Both the position numbers and the translations under genes were made by a program. The notes beneath the pieces are model-generated. The model had not been told where the DNA came from. It made no database searches and saw only the letters and a list, made by a program, of their open reading frames with translations. DNA of 18,778 bases from an uncultured Prevotella sp. (lineage in GTDB: Bacteria; Bacteroidota; Bacteroidia; Bacteroidales; Bacteroidaceae), in NCBI GenBank assembly GCA_902477645.1, contig CABSIA010000044.1:1-18778 (forward strand). The letters run 5' to 3'. Below are positions 7,268 to 14,967 of this stretch, piece after piece (the stretch's first letter is position 1; every line of letters begins with the position of its first letter).

Positions 7268-7298
7268 CAAAAGTACGGAAAATTATCAATTGTAGCAA
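7268..7298 (-). promoter_or_regulatory. Promoter of the SusR-like gene
   Basis: On the minus strand TACTTTTG (7268-7275) matches the Bacteroidetes -7 motif TAnnTTTG exactly. A TTG at 7296-7298 sits 20 bp further upstream, close to the known -33 spacing. Transcription would begin near 7261, which leaves a 30-nt leader before the ATG at 7231. Confidence 0.6.
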
Positions 7299-7334
7299 GA
7301 GAATAGCTACGGAATGTATATAAAAGATATTAAT

Positions 7335-7344
7335 TACACGTGTA
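7335..7344. promoter_or_regulatory. Palindrome in the divergent regulator / susC intergenic region
   Basis: TACACGTGTA is a perfect 10-bp palindrome. It is set within looser flanking symmetry (AGATA at 7325-7329, TATCT at 7343-7347). It lies roughly midway in the 308-bp gap between the two divergent genes, a plausible place for an operator. The rest of the gap (7232-7539) is AT-rich and shows only the two promoters; I see no gene in it. Binding by the SusR-like protein is a guess. Confidence 0.3.
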
Positions 7345-7494
7345 TCTTGTATTTTTTACACTAATAGGTGAATGTACTTTGATGGATTTATGTTTGTTGG
7401 GTATTAAGCTGATAATCAGAGTAGTAATAGAAGAGGTGAAAAAATATAATGTACTTTATGAGTACTTATCGGAACAATTGAATGAAAAAGTCCA

Positions 7495-7502
7495 TATCTT
7501 TG
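7495..7502 (+). promoter_or_regulatory. -7 element of the susC operon promoter
   Basis: TATCTTTG matches TAnnTTTG exactly and lies 37 bp before the first susC ATG, leaving a leader of about 30 nt. No convincing -33 TTTG is found at the standard distance (the nearest TTG is at 7478-7480). This fits a promoter that needs an activator such as the divergent SusR-like protein. Confidence 0.6.
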
Positions 7503-7539
7503 CAAAAAATCTGAATAACTTACTTTAATTAATACAAAC

Positions 7540-10536
7540 ATGATGAAACTATTAACGACAAAGAATGGAATGTATCGGTTTCTTATGATGTTATTCATGG
7601 TGTGTGTCTCTATGACAGCATCCGCCCAAAAGGCAAAGATAACCGGTACGGTGAAAGACCCGGGCGGGGAACCTCTGATAGGTGTCAGTGTGAGAGCCGA
7701 CAAGACCGGTCAGGGAGTAGTGACAGACATTGATGGTAATTATTCCATCGAGGTGTCTTCTTCGGGCACGTTGATTTTTTCGTATGTGGGATTTGAGACC
7801 GCAAGCGAGAAGGTTAACGGACGCAAGGTCATCGATGTGACGATGAAGGAGAAGAGTGATATTCTTAATGAGGTGGTGGTCATTGGTTATGGCACTATGG
7901 ACAAGAAAGAGCTCACCTCTGCCATTTCCCATGTGAGCGAGAAGGACTTCCTCACAGTCAGTTCGCTCGACCCCTCAATGATGATTCAGGGCAAGGTGCC
8001 TGGTGTGTCAATCACAAACACTGGTGCCGGCGACCCCAATAATCAGGCAAGCATCCAGATACGTGGTGTCTCCTCGCGTTCTGCCGGTCTTGGCCCGTTG
8101 ATTGTCATCGATGGTGTGCCTGGCGGCAACCTTACTAATATAAATCCCAACGACATTGCCTCATTCGACATACTCAAGGACGGTGCAGCTTCCGCAATAT
8201 ACGGAACACGTGGTTCGAATGGTGTAATCGTGGTGACGACGAAGAAGGGAAGCAAGGACGGTTCGGTTCATACATCATATTCAGGTATGATGTCGTTTGA
8301 TGTTATCAAGAAAGAACTCGACATGATGAGCGCGCAGGATTATCGTGACGTCCGTCTTGGATGGGGCGACACTGGTGTTGACCTTGGTGGCAATGTCGAT
8401 TGGCTTGACGCGGTGAGCCGCACAGGTGTTACCATGCAGCACACCCTCACCATGAGTGGCGGCAACGACAAGAACAACTATCGCATCAGTGCCGACTATC
8501 GTGATGCAAAAGGTATCGACCTGCGTTCGGAGCGTGAGGAATATGGTGCACGTGCATCGGTGATGCATACAAGCAAGGGAGGACTGTTCACCTTCACCGC
8601 CAATGTGGCTCCGCGTATCATATATCGTGACAATGCCGATTGGGGAGTATTTAAGGATGCCATTGAGGCCAATCCCACCACTCCCTTGATGGACCCGGAG
8701 AATCCCGCACGTTATTATAACTTCATGGGACAGGTAGTGGGCTCGAATCCTGTGGAACGTCAGAAGCTCGAACAAGATCATGCCGACACGAAACTTCTCG
8801 ACTGGGATGCCACAGTCAAGCTTAATCTGTTGCCATTGCTTGCTAAGGAAGGAAAGAGCAACCATCGCCTTACGACGCAATTGATGTTTGCCGACCATCA
8901 ATACAGCAACGACAACACATGGTTCCGTCCGTCAACCAGCACCATTGCCATCAATAACGGTCGAGAGGGCGAGGCAAGTCGTTCCTATAGCAAGGAGCGC
9001 CAGCAGATTATGGAGTGGCTCACCAACTACAGCGGCAGTTTCGGTCAGCATAACGTTAAGGCTATGGCAGGTTATTCCTACCAGTATTCGCGCTATTCGG
9101 GCTTTAATGCCTATAACAAGGATTTCCCAAATGACGGACTTGGTGCAGATAATCTTGGTTCGGGAGAGTATGCCAAGGAAGAGGGGGAGATATGTATGGG
9201 CAGCTATCAGAACGACTCGAAACTGATTGCCTTCTTCGGTCGCGTCAGCTACGACTTCGCAGGAAAGTATATGTTTACAGCCTCGTTGCGCCATGAGGGT
9301 TCGTCGAAGTTCGGAGCTAACCACAAATGGGGTAATTTCCCTGCCGTATCAGCAGGATGGCGCATATCCGACGAGAAGTTCATGAAGGGAGTGAAATGGG
9401 TGAACGACCTCAAATTACGTGCCGACTTCGGTGTCACCGGTAACCAGGACTTCGGAAGCTATCTCTCTCTGAACACCATGACAGGATTCGGATATTACTT
9501 CTATAACGGCAAGTACTTCCAGGTATGGGGACCGTCGAAGAACGTCAATCCCGACCTACGCTGGGAGAAAGGCAAGAACTGGAACGTGGGTATCGACTTC
9601 TCACTCTTTGACAATCGTCTGTATGGTTCGGTCAACTACTTCAACCGCCGTCAGCAAGACTTGCTCGGAAACTACAAGGTGTCGGTGCCACCATATCTCT
9701 TCGACGAAACATTTGTCAATGTAGGAACGATGAAGAACAGTGGTATAGAGATTGACCTGAACTTCCGTGCGGTGAATACCAAGGATTTTTCTTACGACAT
9801 CAACTTTGTGGGAACCACCCAAAGTAACAAATTCGTCGATTTCAGCAACTCGCAGTATGTGGGCCAGGACTACTATGACGTTTGCGGTACCGAAGACCCA
9901 TATCCCTACTACAATCTGCAGCGCATACAAAAAGGCAAGTCGCTTGGTAATTTCTACATGTGGCGATATGCAGGTCACACCGCCGATGGCGAATGGTTAG
10001 TATATGACAAGGACGGCGACATCATCAGGGCTTCACAGGCAAGCGATGCCGACCGCACGGTGGTGGGCAATGGTATGCCCAAGTTCACCATGTCAACGTC
10101 ACACAACTTCCGCTACAAGGATTTCGACCTCTCGCTCTTCTTCCGTGGGGCATTCGGATTTGACATCTTCAACATACATGACTTCTATTATGGCACACGC
10201 AACTTCACTGGCAACCGTCTGAAGAAGGCATACGCCAAGAATTTCGTGATTTCATCGACTGCCAATCCCGTGGTGTGCGACTATTTCCTTGAGCGTGGTG
10301 ACTATCTCAAGCTTGACATGATAACATTGGGATATACCTATAAGCCCGAAAACTGCCGTTTCCTCGACCGTATCAGGCTCTATGGCACAGTGAAGAATGT
10401 GTTCACACTGACAAAATTCAGTGGCGTTGACCCCTCGACATATCAAGTTAACGGACTCACTCCGGGTGGACAAGGCTCACGAACCTATTTCCCCTCAACC
10501 CGCCAGTTTATCGTAGGCATGCAAATTGATTTCTAA
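7540..10536 (+). CDS. susC: SusC-family TonB-dependent outer membrane transporter
   Basis: Outer membrane beta-barrel that imports oligosaccharides using TonB energy, with SusD as its lid. The 998 residues are close to SusC proper (about 1000). Domains in order: signal peptide (1-29, ending TASAQ), carboxypeptidase-regulatory-like domain (about 32-104, ITGTVKDPGGEPLIGVSV), TonB-box region with EVVVIGYGT (111-119), plug (about 122-240) with IQIRGVSS, PLIVIDGVPGG and the SusC signature DILKDGAASAIYGTRGSNGVI, then the 22-strand barrel ending in an aromatic residue (GMQIDF). Two ATGs (7540, 7543) are adjacent; either may be used. It heads an operon with susD 23 bp downstream. Substrate is not readable from the protein alone; the linked GH97 and SusE/F-type modules suggest an alpha-glucan. 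Confidence 0.96.
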   Translation: MMKLLTTKNGMYRFLMMLFMVCVSMTASAQKAKITGTVKDPGGEPLIGVSVRADKTGQGVVTDIDGNYSIEVSSSGTLIFSYVGFETASEKVNGRKVIDVTMKEKSDILNEVVVIGYGTMDKKELTSAISHVSEKDFLTVSSLDPSMMIQGKVPGVSITNTGAGDPNNQASIQIRGVSSRSAGLGPLIVIDGVPGGNLTNINPNDIASFDILKDGAASAIYGTRGSNGVIVVTTKKGSKDGSVHTSYSGMMSFDVIKKELDMMSAQDYRDVRLGWGDTGVDLGGNVDWLDAVSRTGVTMQHTLTMSGGNDKNNYRISADYRDAKGIDLRSEREEYGARASVMHTSKGGLFTFTANVAPRIIYRDNADWGVFKDAIEANPTTPLMDPENPARYYNFMGQVVGSNPVERQKLEQDHADTKLLDWDATVKLNLLPLLAKEGKSNHRLTTQLMFADHQYSNDNTWFRPSTSTIAINNGREGEASRSYSKERQQIMEWLTNYSGSFGQHNVKAMAGYSYQYSRYSGFNAYNKDFPNDGLGADNLGSGEYAKEEGEICMGSYQNDSKLIAFFGRVSYDFAGKYMFTASLRHEGSSKFGANHKWGNFPAVSAGWRISDEKFMKGVKWVNDLKLRADFGVTGNQDFGSYLSLNTMTGFGYYFYNGKYFQVWGPSKNVNPDLRWEKGKNWNVGIDFSLFDNRLYGSVNYFNRRQQDLLGNYKVSVPPYLFDETFVNVGTMKNSGIEIDLNFRAVNTKDFSYDINFVGTTQSNKFVDFSNSQYVGQDYYDVCGTEDPYPYYNLQRIQKGKSLGNFYMWRYAGHTADGEWLVYDKDGDIIRASQASDADRTVVGNGMPKFTMSTSHNFRYKDFDLSLFFRGAFGFDIFNIHDFYYGTRNFTGNRLKKAYAKNFVISSTANPVVCDYFLERGDYLKLDMITLGYTYKPENCRFLDRIRLYGTVKNVFTLTKFSGVDPSTYQVNGLTPGGQGSRTYFPSTRQFIVGMQIDF

Positions 10537-10559
10537 TAACGATTAATTTAGATAAAGAT

Positions 10560-12296
10560 ATGAAGATATTCAAATATTTAGTTTCTGCGGCTCTATGTGC
10601 AGCCACACTTTCGGGTTGTACAGACCTCGACGAGACTCTTTACGACCAGGTGGGCACACAAAACTACTATAATACGAAGATGGATGTCGTGCGTGCCACC
10701 TTCCGCCCATTTGAACATGCTTTCTGGAGCATACAGAGCCGGCACGTGCTCAACGAACTGTCGGCCGACCAGCTCATCACTCCCACCCGTGACGGATGGT
10801 GGGACGACGGAGGCAAATGGCGCCGCCTGCACTATCATGAGTGGAACGTGGAGGATGGAGGAGATGCCCAGACAGAATGGAACGGATGCTTCCAGGGTAT
10901 TATGCAGGCCAATTATGTCATTGAAGACCTTAATACGCTCTCGCCGGATAAGTTTGGCTTCTCGCAGGCTGAGTTTGACAATCTCAAGGCACAGTGCAGG
11001 GTGCTACGCGCATGGTTTTACATCCGACTGCTTGATGCCTTCCGCAATGTACCACTTGCTGTTAGCTACAATGACGTGTCGCTGAATACTGAGACTCAGG
11101 TGGAGCCTAAGAGAATATTCGATTTCATCGAGACAGAACTGCAGGAGACAATACCCATGCTCACCGAGAAAACAAGCCTTGGAACCAATTCTACCATACA
11201 AGGCCAATGGACAAAGGCCAGTGCCGCAGCCCTTCTCGTGCGCCTCTACCTAAATGCCAAGGTGTATATTGGTGAGGAGAAATATGACGAGTGTGCCGCA
11301 ATAGCGCAGAAGATTGTCGATGGCGATTACGGCAAGTATGCCGTGGCTGACCGTTGGGATGCCGCCTTTGACTGGGACAACGACAACTGCGATGAGGTGA
11401 TGTTCGGTTTCCCCGCTGATGCCGGTTATACCTATTGGCAATATCAGAGCGACACATATTGGTGGACTGTTCCTGCCCGTGCACGTTATTATTTCAACGA
11501 CTCCAAGTGCAAGGCAGGCGACCACAACACAAAGTATGCCGCTTCGCCAAGTTATGCTCCCAATGGCGAGCCGCTGGATTATCAGTTGGGAATGACAGTG
11601 CAGAAGTTCCGCAAGTATCCAGGCGACGTGCGTCTGAAACTATACCGTAATCTTGGCGATAGCCGCCGCGAGGGAATGTTCCTTTATGGTTATCTCGAAT
11701 ACAAGGACGAGAATGGTGCTACGAAGAGGGTCAAGGCTCCCGAGGTTGACTACGAGCTGTATATCCGTGACGCTGTGGGTAAGTTCCAGGGACTGGATCC
11801 AAACAAATGGCTTGCCGCCACAACAAGTACGCTGCGCGATGGCGACCACAACTCAGGATGGCATTTCGCCAAATATCCATTCTATACCGATGACGACATT
11901 CACCAAATGGAAAGCGACTACACTGAGATACGCCTGCCCGAAGTAATCTATTCACTCGCAGAATGTAAATTGCGTCAGGGAAAGAAAGCCGAGGCAGCAC
12001 GACTGCTCAATTCAGTGCGCCGCCGCAACTATCCCGAGGAGAATCTTCAGGAAGTGCTCTATGCTCCTGAGGGTAATGCCCAGCTCGACATGGATGAGAT
12101 GCTCGACGAGTGGGGACGTGAGTTCTTTGCCGAAAGCCGCCGCCGCATCGACCTTATCCGTTTCGGAAAGTTCACCTCCAGTTCTTGGTGGGACAAGACA
12201 CCGGACGCCGACTCTCATACAGAAATATTCCCGATTATGCGTCCTATCCTCAATGCCAACAGGGCTTTGAAACAGAATCCGGGATATAATGACTAA
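10560..12296 (+). CDS. susD: SusD/RagB-family glycan-binding outer membrane lipoprotein
   Basis: Surface lipoprotein that forms the hinged lid of the SusC barrel and binds the incoming glycan. It has 578 residues. The signal peptide ends in a lipobox LSGC (Cys20). The family fold follows, with TPR-like helices (for example LKAQCRVLRAWFYIRLLDAFRNVPLAV) and the typical C-terminal region (EWGREFFAESRRRIDLIRFGKF, then INAN-like LNANRALKQNPGY). An aromatic-rich stretch near 80-97 (DGWWDDGGKWRRLHYHEW) could contribute to sugar stacking, but this is inference. The sequence does not resemble the short starch-type SusD of B. thetaiotaomicron near its N terminus, so starch specificity cannot be assumed. 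It is co-transcribed with susC and the next gene (21-bp gap). Confidence 0.95.
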   Translation: MKIFKYLVSAALCAATLSGCTDLDETLYDQVGTQNYYNTKMDVVRATFRPFEHAFWSIQSRHVLNELSADQLITPTRDGWWDDGGKWRRLHYHEWNVEDGGDAQTEWNGCFQGIMQANYVIEDLNTLSPDKFGFSQAEFDNLKAQCRVLRAWFYIRLLDAFRNVPLAVSYNDVSLNTETQVEPKRIFDFIETELQETIPMLTEKTSLGTNSTIQGQWTKASAAALLVRLYLNAKVYIGEEKYDECAAIAQKIVDGDYGKYAVADRWDAAFDWDNDNCDEVMFGFPADAGYTYWQYQSDTYWWTVPARARYYFNDSKCKAGDHNTKYAASPSYAPNGEPLDYQLGMTVQKFRKYPGDVRLKLYRNLGDSRREGMFLYGYLEYKDENGATKRVKAPEVDYELYIRDAVGKFQGLDPNKWLAATTSTLRDGDHNSGWHFAKYPFYTDDDIHQMESDYTEIRLPEVIYSLAECKLRQGKKAEAARLLNSVRRRNYPEENLQEVLYAPEGNAQLDMDEMLDEWGREFFAESRRRIDLIRFGKFTSSSWWDKTPDADSHTEIFPIMRPILNANRALKQNPGYND

Positions 12297-12317
12297 GGAG
12301 TAAGTATAACATTATTA

Positions 12318-13517
12318 ATGACAACGATTATGAAATTGAAGAATATATTTTCCGGTCTTGCCGCAACTCTCATGGCTTTATGTCTTATCGGCTGCGACGA
12401 AGAAAAAGACCCTGTAATCATAGAAGGAGATCTGCCTATCAAGACTTCTTCCCTCTTTATGGTGGGCGATGCCACTCCCAACGGATGGGACATAGGCAAT
12501 CCTACACCCCTGCAGGCCTCAGCCGACGATGCCTTGGTCTTCTCATGGGAAGGCTCGCTATATGCAGGCGAGATAAAGCTCTGTCTTACCACAGGCAGCT
12601 TTGATGCACCCTTCATCCGTCCTGAGAACAATGGTGCGGAAATTAGCAAGTCGAACATAACGGCACAGAAGTTCATCATGCACGCCGGCGACCCCGACAA
12701 CAAATGGCGAGTGACATACGCTGGCAAGTATCGTCTCACCTTCGACTTGCGCAACTGGACGATGTCAACAGAGTTCCTTGGAGAGAATGACGCTCCCGTA
12801 ATCGAGCCTCTTGAGGCAGAAGCAGTATATATGCTCGGCGACGCCACACCTAATGGTTGGGACAACAACAATCCGACAGAACTGGTGAAGAAGTCAAAGT
12901 ACATCTTCGAATATGAAGGCGAACTAAAGGCCGGTGAGATGAAGGCTTGCATTGAGAAGGGCAGTTGGGATGTGCCGTTCATTCGTCCTGCCTCTGCCGA
13001 CTGCAAAATCAACAAGAGTGGTGTGGAGAGCGGCGACTTTGTCTTCACCACAGGTCCCGACAACAAGTGGCGGGTGGAAGAGGCTGGCATATATCGCCTT
13101 ACCCTCGACCTTGAGCATTGGACTATAAAGGCAGAGTTCATAAGTGAAATCGATGTGAAACAAGACCCCATAGAGACCGAGACACTCTTTATGATAGGAG
13201 ATGCGACACCAGGCGGTTGGGGGATGGATTCAGCCTCGCCATTTACCCGTGATGCCAACGACAAGTATGTCTTCACATGGGAGGGCGAACTTGTTCCGGG
13301 AGAGATGAAGGCTTGCCTTGTCAAGGATGGCACATATTCATGCCCGTTCCTTCATCCGTCGGTAGCAAATACCGAGATTTCATCTGCAGGTGTGGCTGCT
13401 TCCGACTTTGTCTTCTATGCCGGTGATCCAGACAATAAATGGAAGGTCACTGAGGCTGGTATATACCGCATCACCTTCAACCTCAAGGACTATACTATAG
13501 CCGTAGAGAAAAAATAA
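12318..13517 (+). CDS. SusE/SusF-type surface lipoprotein with three tandem binding modules
   Basis: A 399-residue outer membrane lipoprotein that probably holds glycan at the surface. The signal peptide ends in LIGC (Cys26 from this start). If the ATG at 12330 (MKLKN) is used the protein is four residues shorter; that start gives the more usual signal peptide. Three homologous modules follow at about 45-154, 169-276 and 289-398. Each begins with a FMVGDATPNGWD-like strand, has a PGEMKACL-like middle and ends with DPDNKW and GIYRLTFDL-like segments. This is the repeat of the SusE/SusF starch-binding family (PF16411-like). The N-terminal Ig-like domain of SusE and SusF is missing, so the modules start almost directly after the lipid anchor. 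The conserved Trp residues in GW and NKW suit sugar stacking. It lies between susD and the GH27-like gene. Confidence 0.88.
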   Translation: MTTIMKLKNIFSGLAATLMALCLIGCDEEKDPVIIEGDLPIKTSSLFMVGDATPNGWDIGNPTPLQASADDALVFSWEGSLYAGEIKLCLTTGSFDAPFIRPENNGAEISKSNITAQKFIMHAGDPDNKWRVTYAGKYRLTFDLRNWTMSTEFLGENDAPVIEPLEAEAVYMLGDATPNGWDNNNPTELVKKSKYIFEYEGELKAGEMKACIEKGSWDVPFIRPASADCKINKSGVESGDFVFTTGPDNKWRVEEAGIYRLTLDLEHWTIKAEFISEIDVKQDPIETETLFMIGDATPGGWGMDSASPFTRDANDKYVFTWEGELVPGEMKACLVKDGTYSCPFLHPSVANTEISSAGVAASDFVFYAGDPDNKWKVTEAGIYRITFNLKDYTIAVEKK

Positions 13518-13548
13518 TGTATCTTAAACTATAGAATAATAAACAGCA

Positions 13549-14964
13549 ATGAAAAATATGACATTAATGACAATAGCCCTTGCTGCTGCATCATTGTTTG
13601 CCTCATGCAAGGATGACGTGGAGATGAAGTATCCTCCCAAATACGAGTTGCCCGACTTGCCCGTTGTCGAGGGTATCCACGAGAATGTGAAGGCACCGCT
13701 ATACTGGAGCGTATATGAATATTGCTACGACAAGGAGCGCCAGGGCGAAAGCACCATAGACATCACTCCCGACGAATGGGACAAAATCATCGACTTCGTG
13801 GCTTCGGAGCTAAAGCCCCACGGATATGACATGATATGCACTGACGGATTTATCGCCATGCTTTCCACAGATGCCTCGGGATATATGACCCAGTATGGTT
13901 CCATTTCGTTGAAAGACCTCATTGCCAAGTGCAAGGCAAAGGGACTGAAACTCGGAGTATATGACAATCCGCTGTGGATACACGGACCGAGGGAGACAAG
14001 GATTGAGGGCACTGACTATACATTTGCTGACCTGTATTATAATGGTAAAAATGCAGTTCAGAATCCTGGTGCGGAAGACAAGTGGTTTCATTGGGCAGTA
14101 GCTGAGAATCCCGGATGCAGGGAATATATCGACGGTTTCTTCAAGCATTATAAGAACCTCGGGGTGGATTTCATCCGTATGGACTTCCTCTCATGGTATG
14201 AGGACGGCAAAGACCGCGGCATGGGTGTCGTAGGACGTGGTTACGGACGGGAAAGCTACGCACGTGCCATGGCTTACATAGCCGAAGCTGCAAAAAAATA
14301 CGGCATCTTCACCTCGCTCGTCATGCCCCACAACTTCAACGATGCCGAGATAGAGGCACGCTATGGCAACATGATGCGAATAGTATGTGATACCGGTGGC
14401 GGAGGCTGGTGGCACACCTCTGCTCAGGATAAAGGCAAGTCGTATGCCAACTGGCCGCAGTGCATGAACCAGTTTGACGGCTTCACCTACTGGTCGCATC
14501 TCTCGGGACGTAACAAGATAATCCTCGACGGCGACTTCATCCGACTCAATAAGTTCGATACCGACGCTGAGCGCGAAACAGTCATTTCCCTACAGCTCAT
14601 GGCTGGCGGACCCGTAGCGGCAGCCGACCAGTATTCTACCATAGGCAATAACCTCAAATTCTATGTCAACGACGAGCTCCTCGCACTCAACAAGGACGGT
14701 TTCGTAGGTAAACCGCTCAGCGACAAGCTCGGCGACAAGAAGAACGAGATTTGGTATGGCCAAATGTCAAATGGAGACTATGTCCTCGCTCTCTTTAACC
14801 GCAGCGACAATACTTCTACCGTATCGGTCAAATTCTCTGAAATAGGTATCAGTGGCGAGATGAACGTACGCGACCTTTGGGCACATGCCGATGAGGGAAA
14901 AGCTTCGTCCGTCACCGCCAATATCCCTGCTCATGGATGCAAGGTGGTGAAGTTGACCAAATAA
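13549..14964 (+). CDS. GH27-like glycoside hydrolase, lipoprotein
   Basis: A 471-residue predicted lipoprotein (lipobox LFASC, Cys20) with a clan GH-D architecture. A (beta/alpha)8 barrel (about 48-365) is followed by a C-terminal beta domain (about 400-471, with NGDYVLALFNRSDN and RDLWAH). Most alike is family GH27, which holds alpha-galactosidases and also isomalto-dextranases. The first strand APLYWSVYEYC parallels the PMGWNSW region. FIRMDF gives Asp212 as the likely nucleophile, and MRIVCDTGGGGWW gives Asp281 as the likely acid/base. LDGDFIRL and LALNKDGFVG match the WNDPDML and NQDPLG landmarks. The Asp-Asp pair that contacts galactose in alpha-galactosidases reads T98-D99-G100-F101 here, so the substrate may not be galactose. 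The family call is by motif order. Specificity is unknown; the GH97 context favours an alpha-glucan. Confidence 0.75.
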   Translation: MKNMTLMTIALAAASLFASCKDDVEMKYPPKYELPDLPVVEGIHENVKAPLYWSVYEYCYDKERQGESTIDITPDEWDKIIDFVASELKPHGYDMICTDGFIAMLSTDASGYMTQYGSISLKDLIAKCKAKGLKLGVYDNPLWIHGPRETRIEGTDYTFADLYYNGKNAVQNPGAEDKWFHWAVAENPGCREYIDGFFKHYKNLGVDFIRMDFLSWYEDGKDRGMGVVGRGYGRESYARAMAYIAEAAKKYGIFTSLVMPHNFNDAEIEARYGNMMRIVCDTGGGGWWHTSAQDKGKSYANWPQCMNQFDGFTYWSHLSGRNKIILDGDFIRLNKFDTDAERETVISLQLMAGGPVAAADQYSTIGNNLKFYVNDELLALNKDGFVGKPLSDKLGDKKNEIWYGQMSNGDYVLALFNRSDNTSTVSVKFSEIGISGEMNVRDLWAHADEGKASSVTANIPAHGCKVVKLTK

Positions 14965-14967
14965 AAC

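Noticed and set aside
5579..7270. TTG start at 7270 for the SusR-like gene
   Set aside because: The TTG lies within the TAnnTTTG element of its own promoter; the ATG at 7231 gives a proper leader and signal peptide.
7340..7528. A 62-codon open frame in the regulator / susC intergenic region
   Set aside because: It overlaps the susC promoter, has no recognisable features and its composition follows the AT-rich background.
12293..13333. A 346-codon open frame on the minus strand opposite the SusE/F-type lipoprotein
   Set aside because: Its apparent internal repeats (HLLSG, SQPLGVASP) only mirror the three tandem modules of the plus-strand gene.
13549..14964. Calling the enzyme an alpha-galactosidase outright
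   Set aside because: The Asp-Asp galactose-contact pair is not conserved, and the neighbouring GH97 is of the alpha-glucosidase branch.
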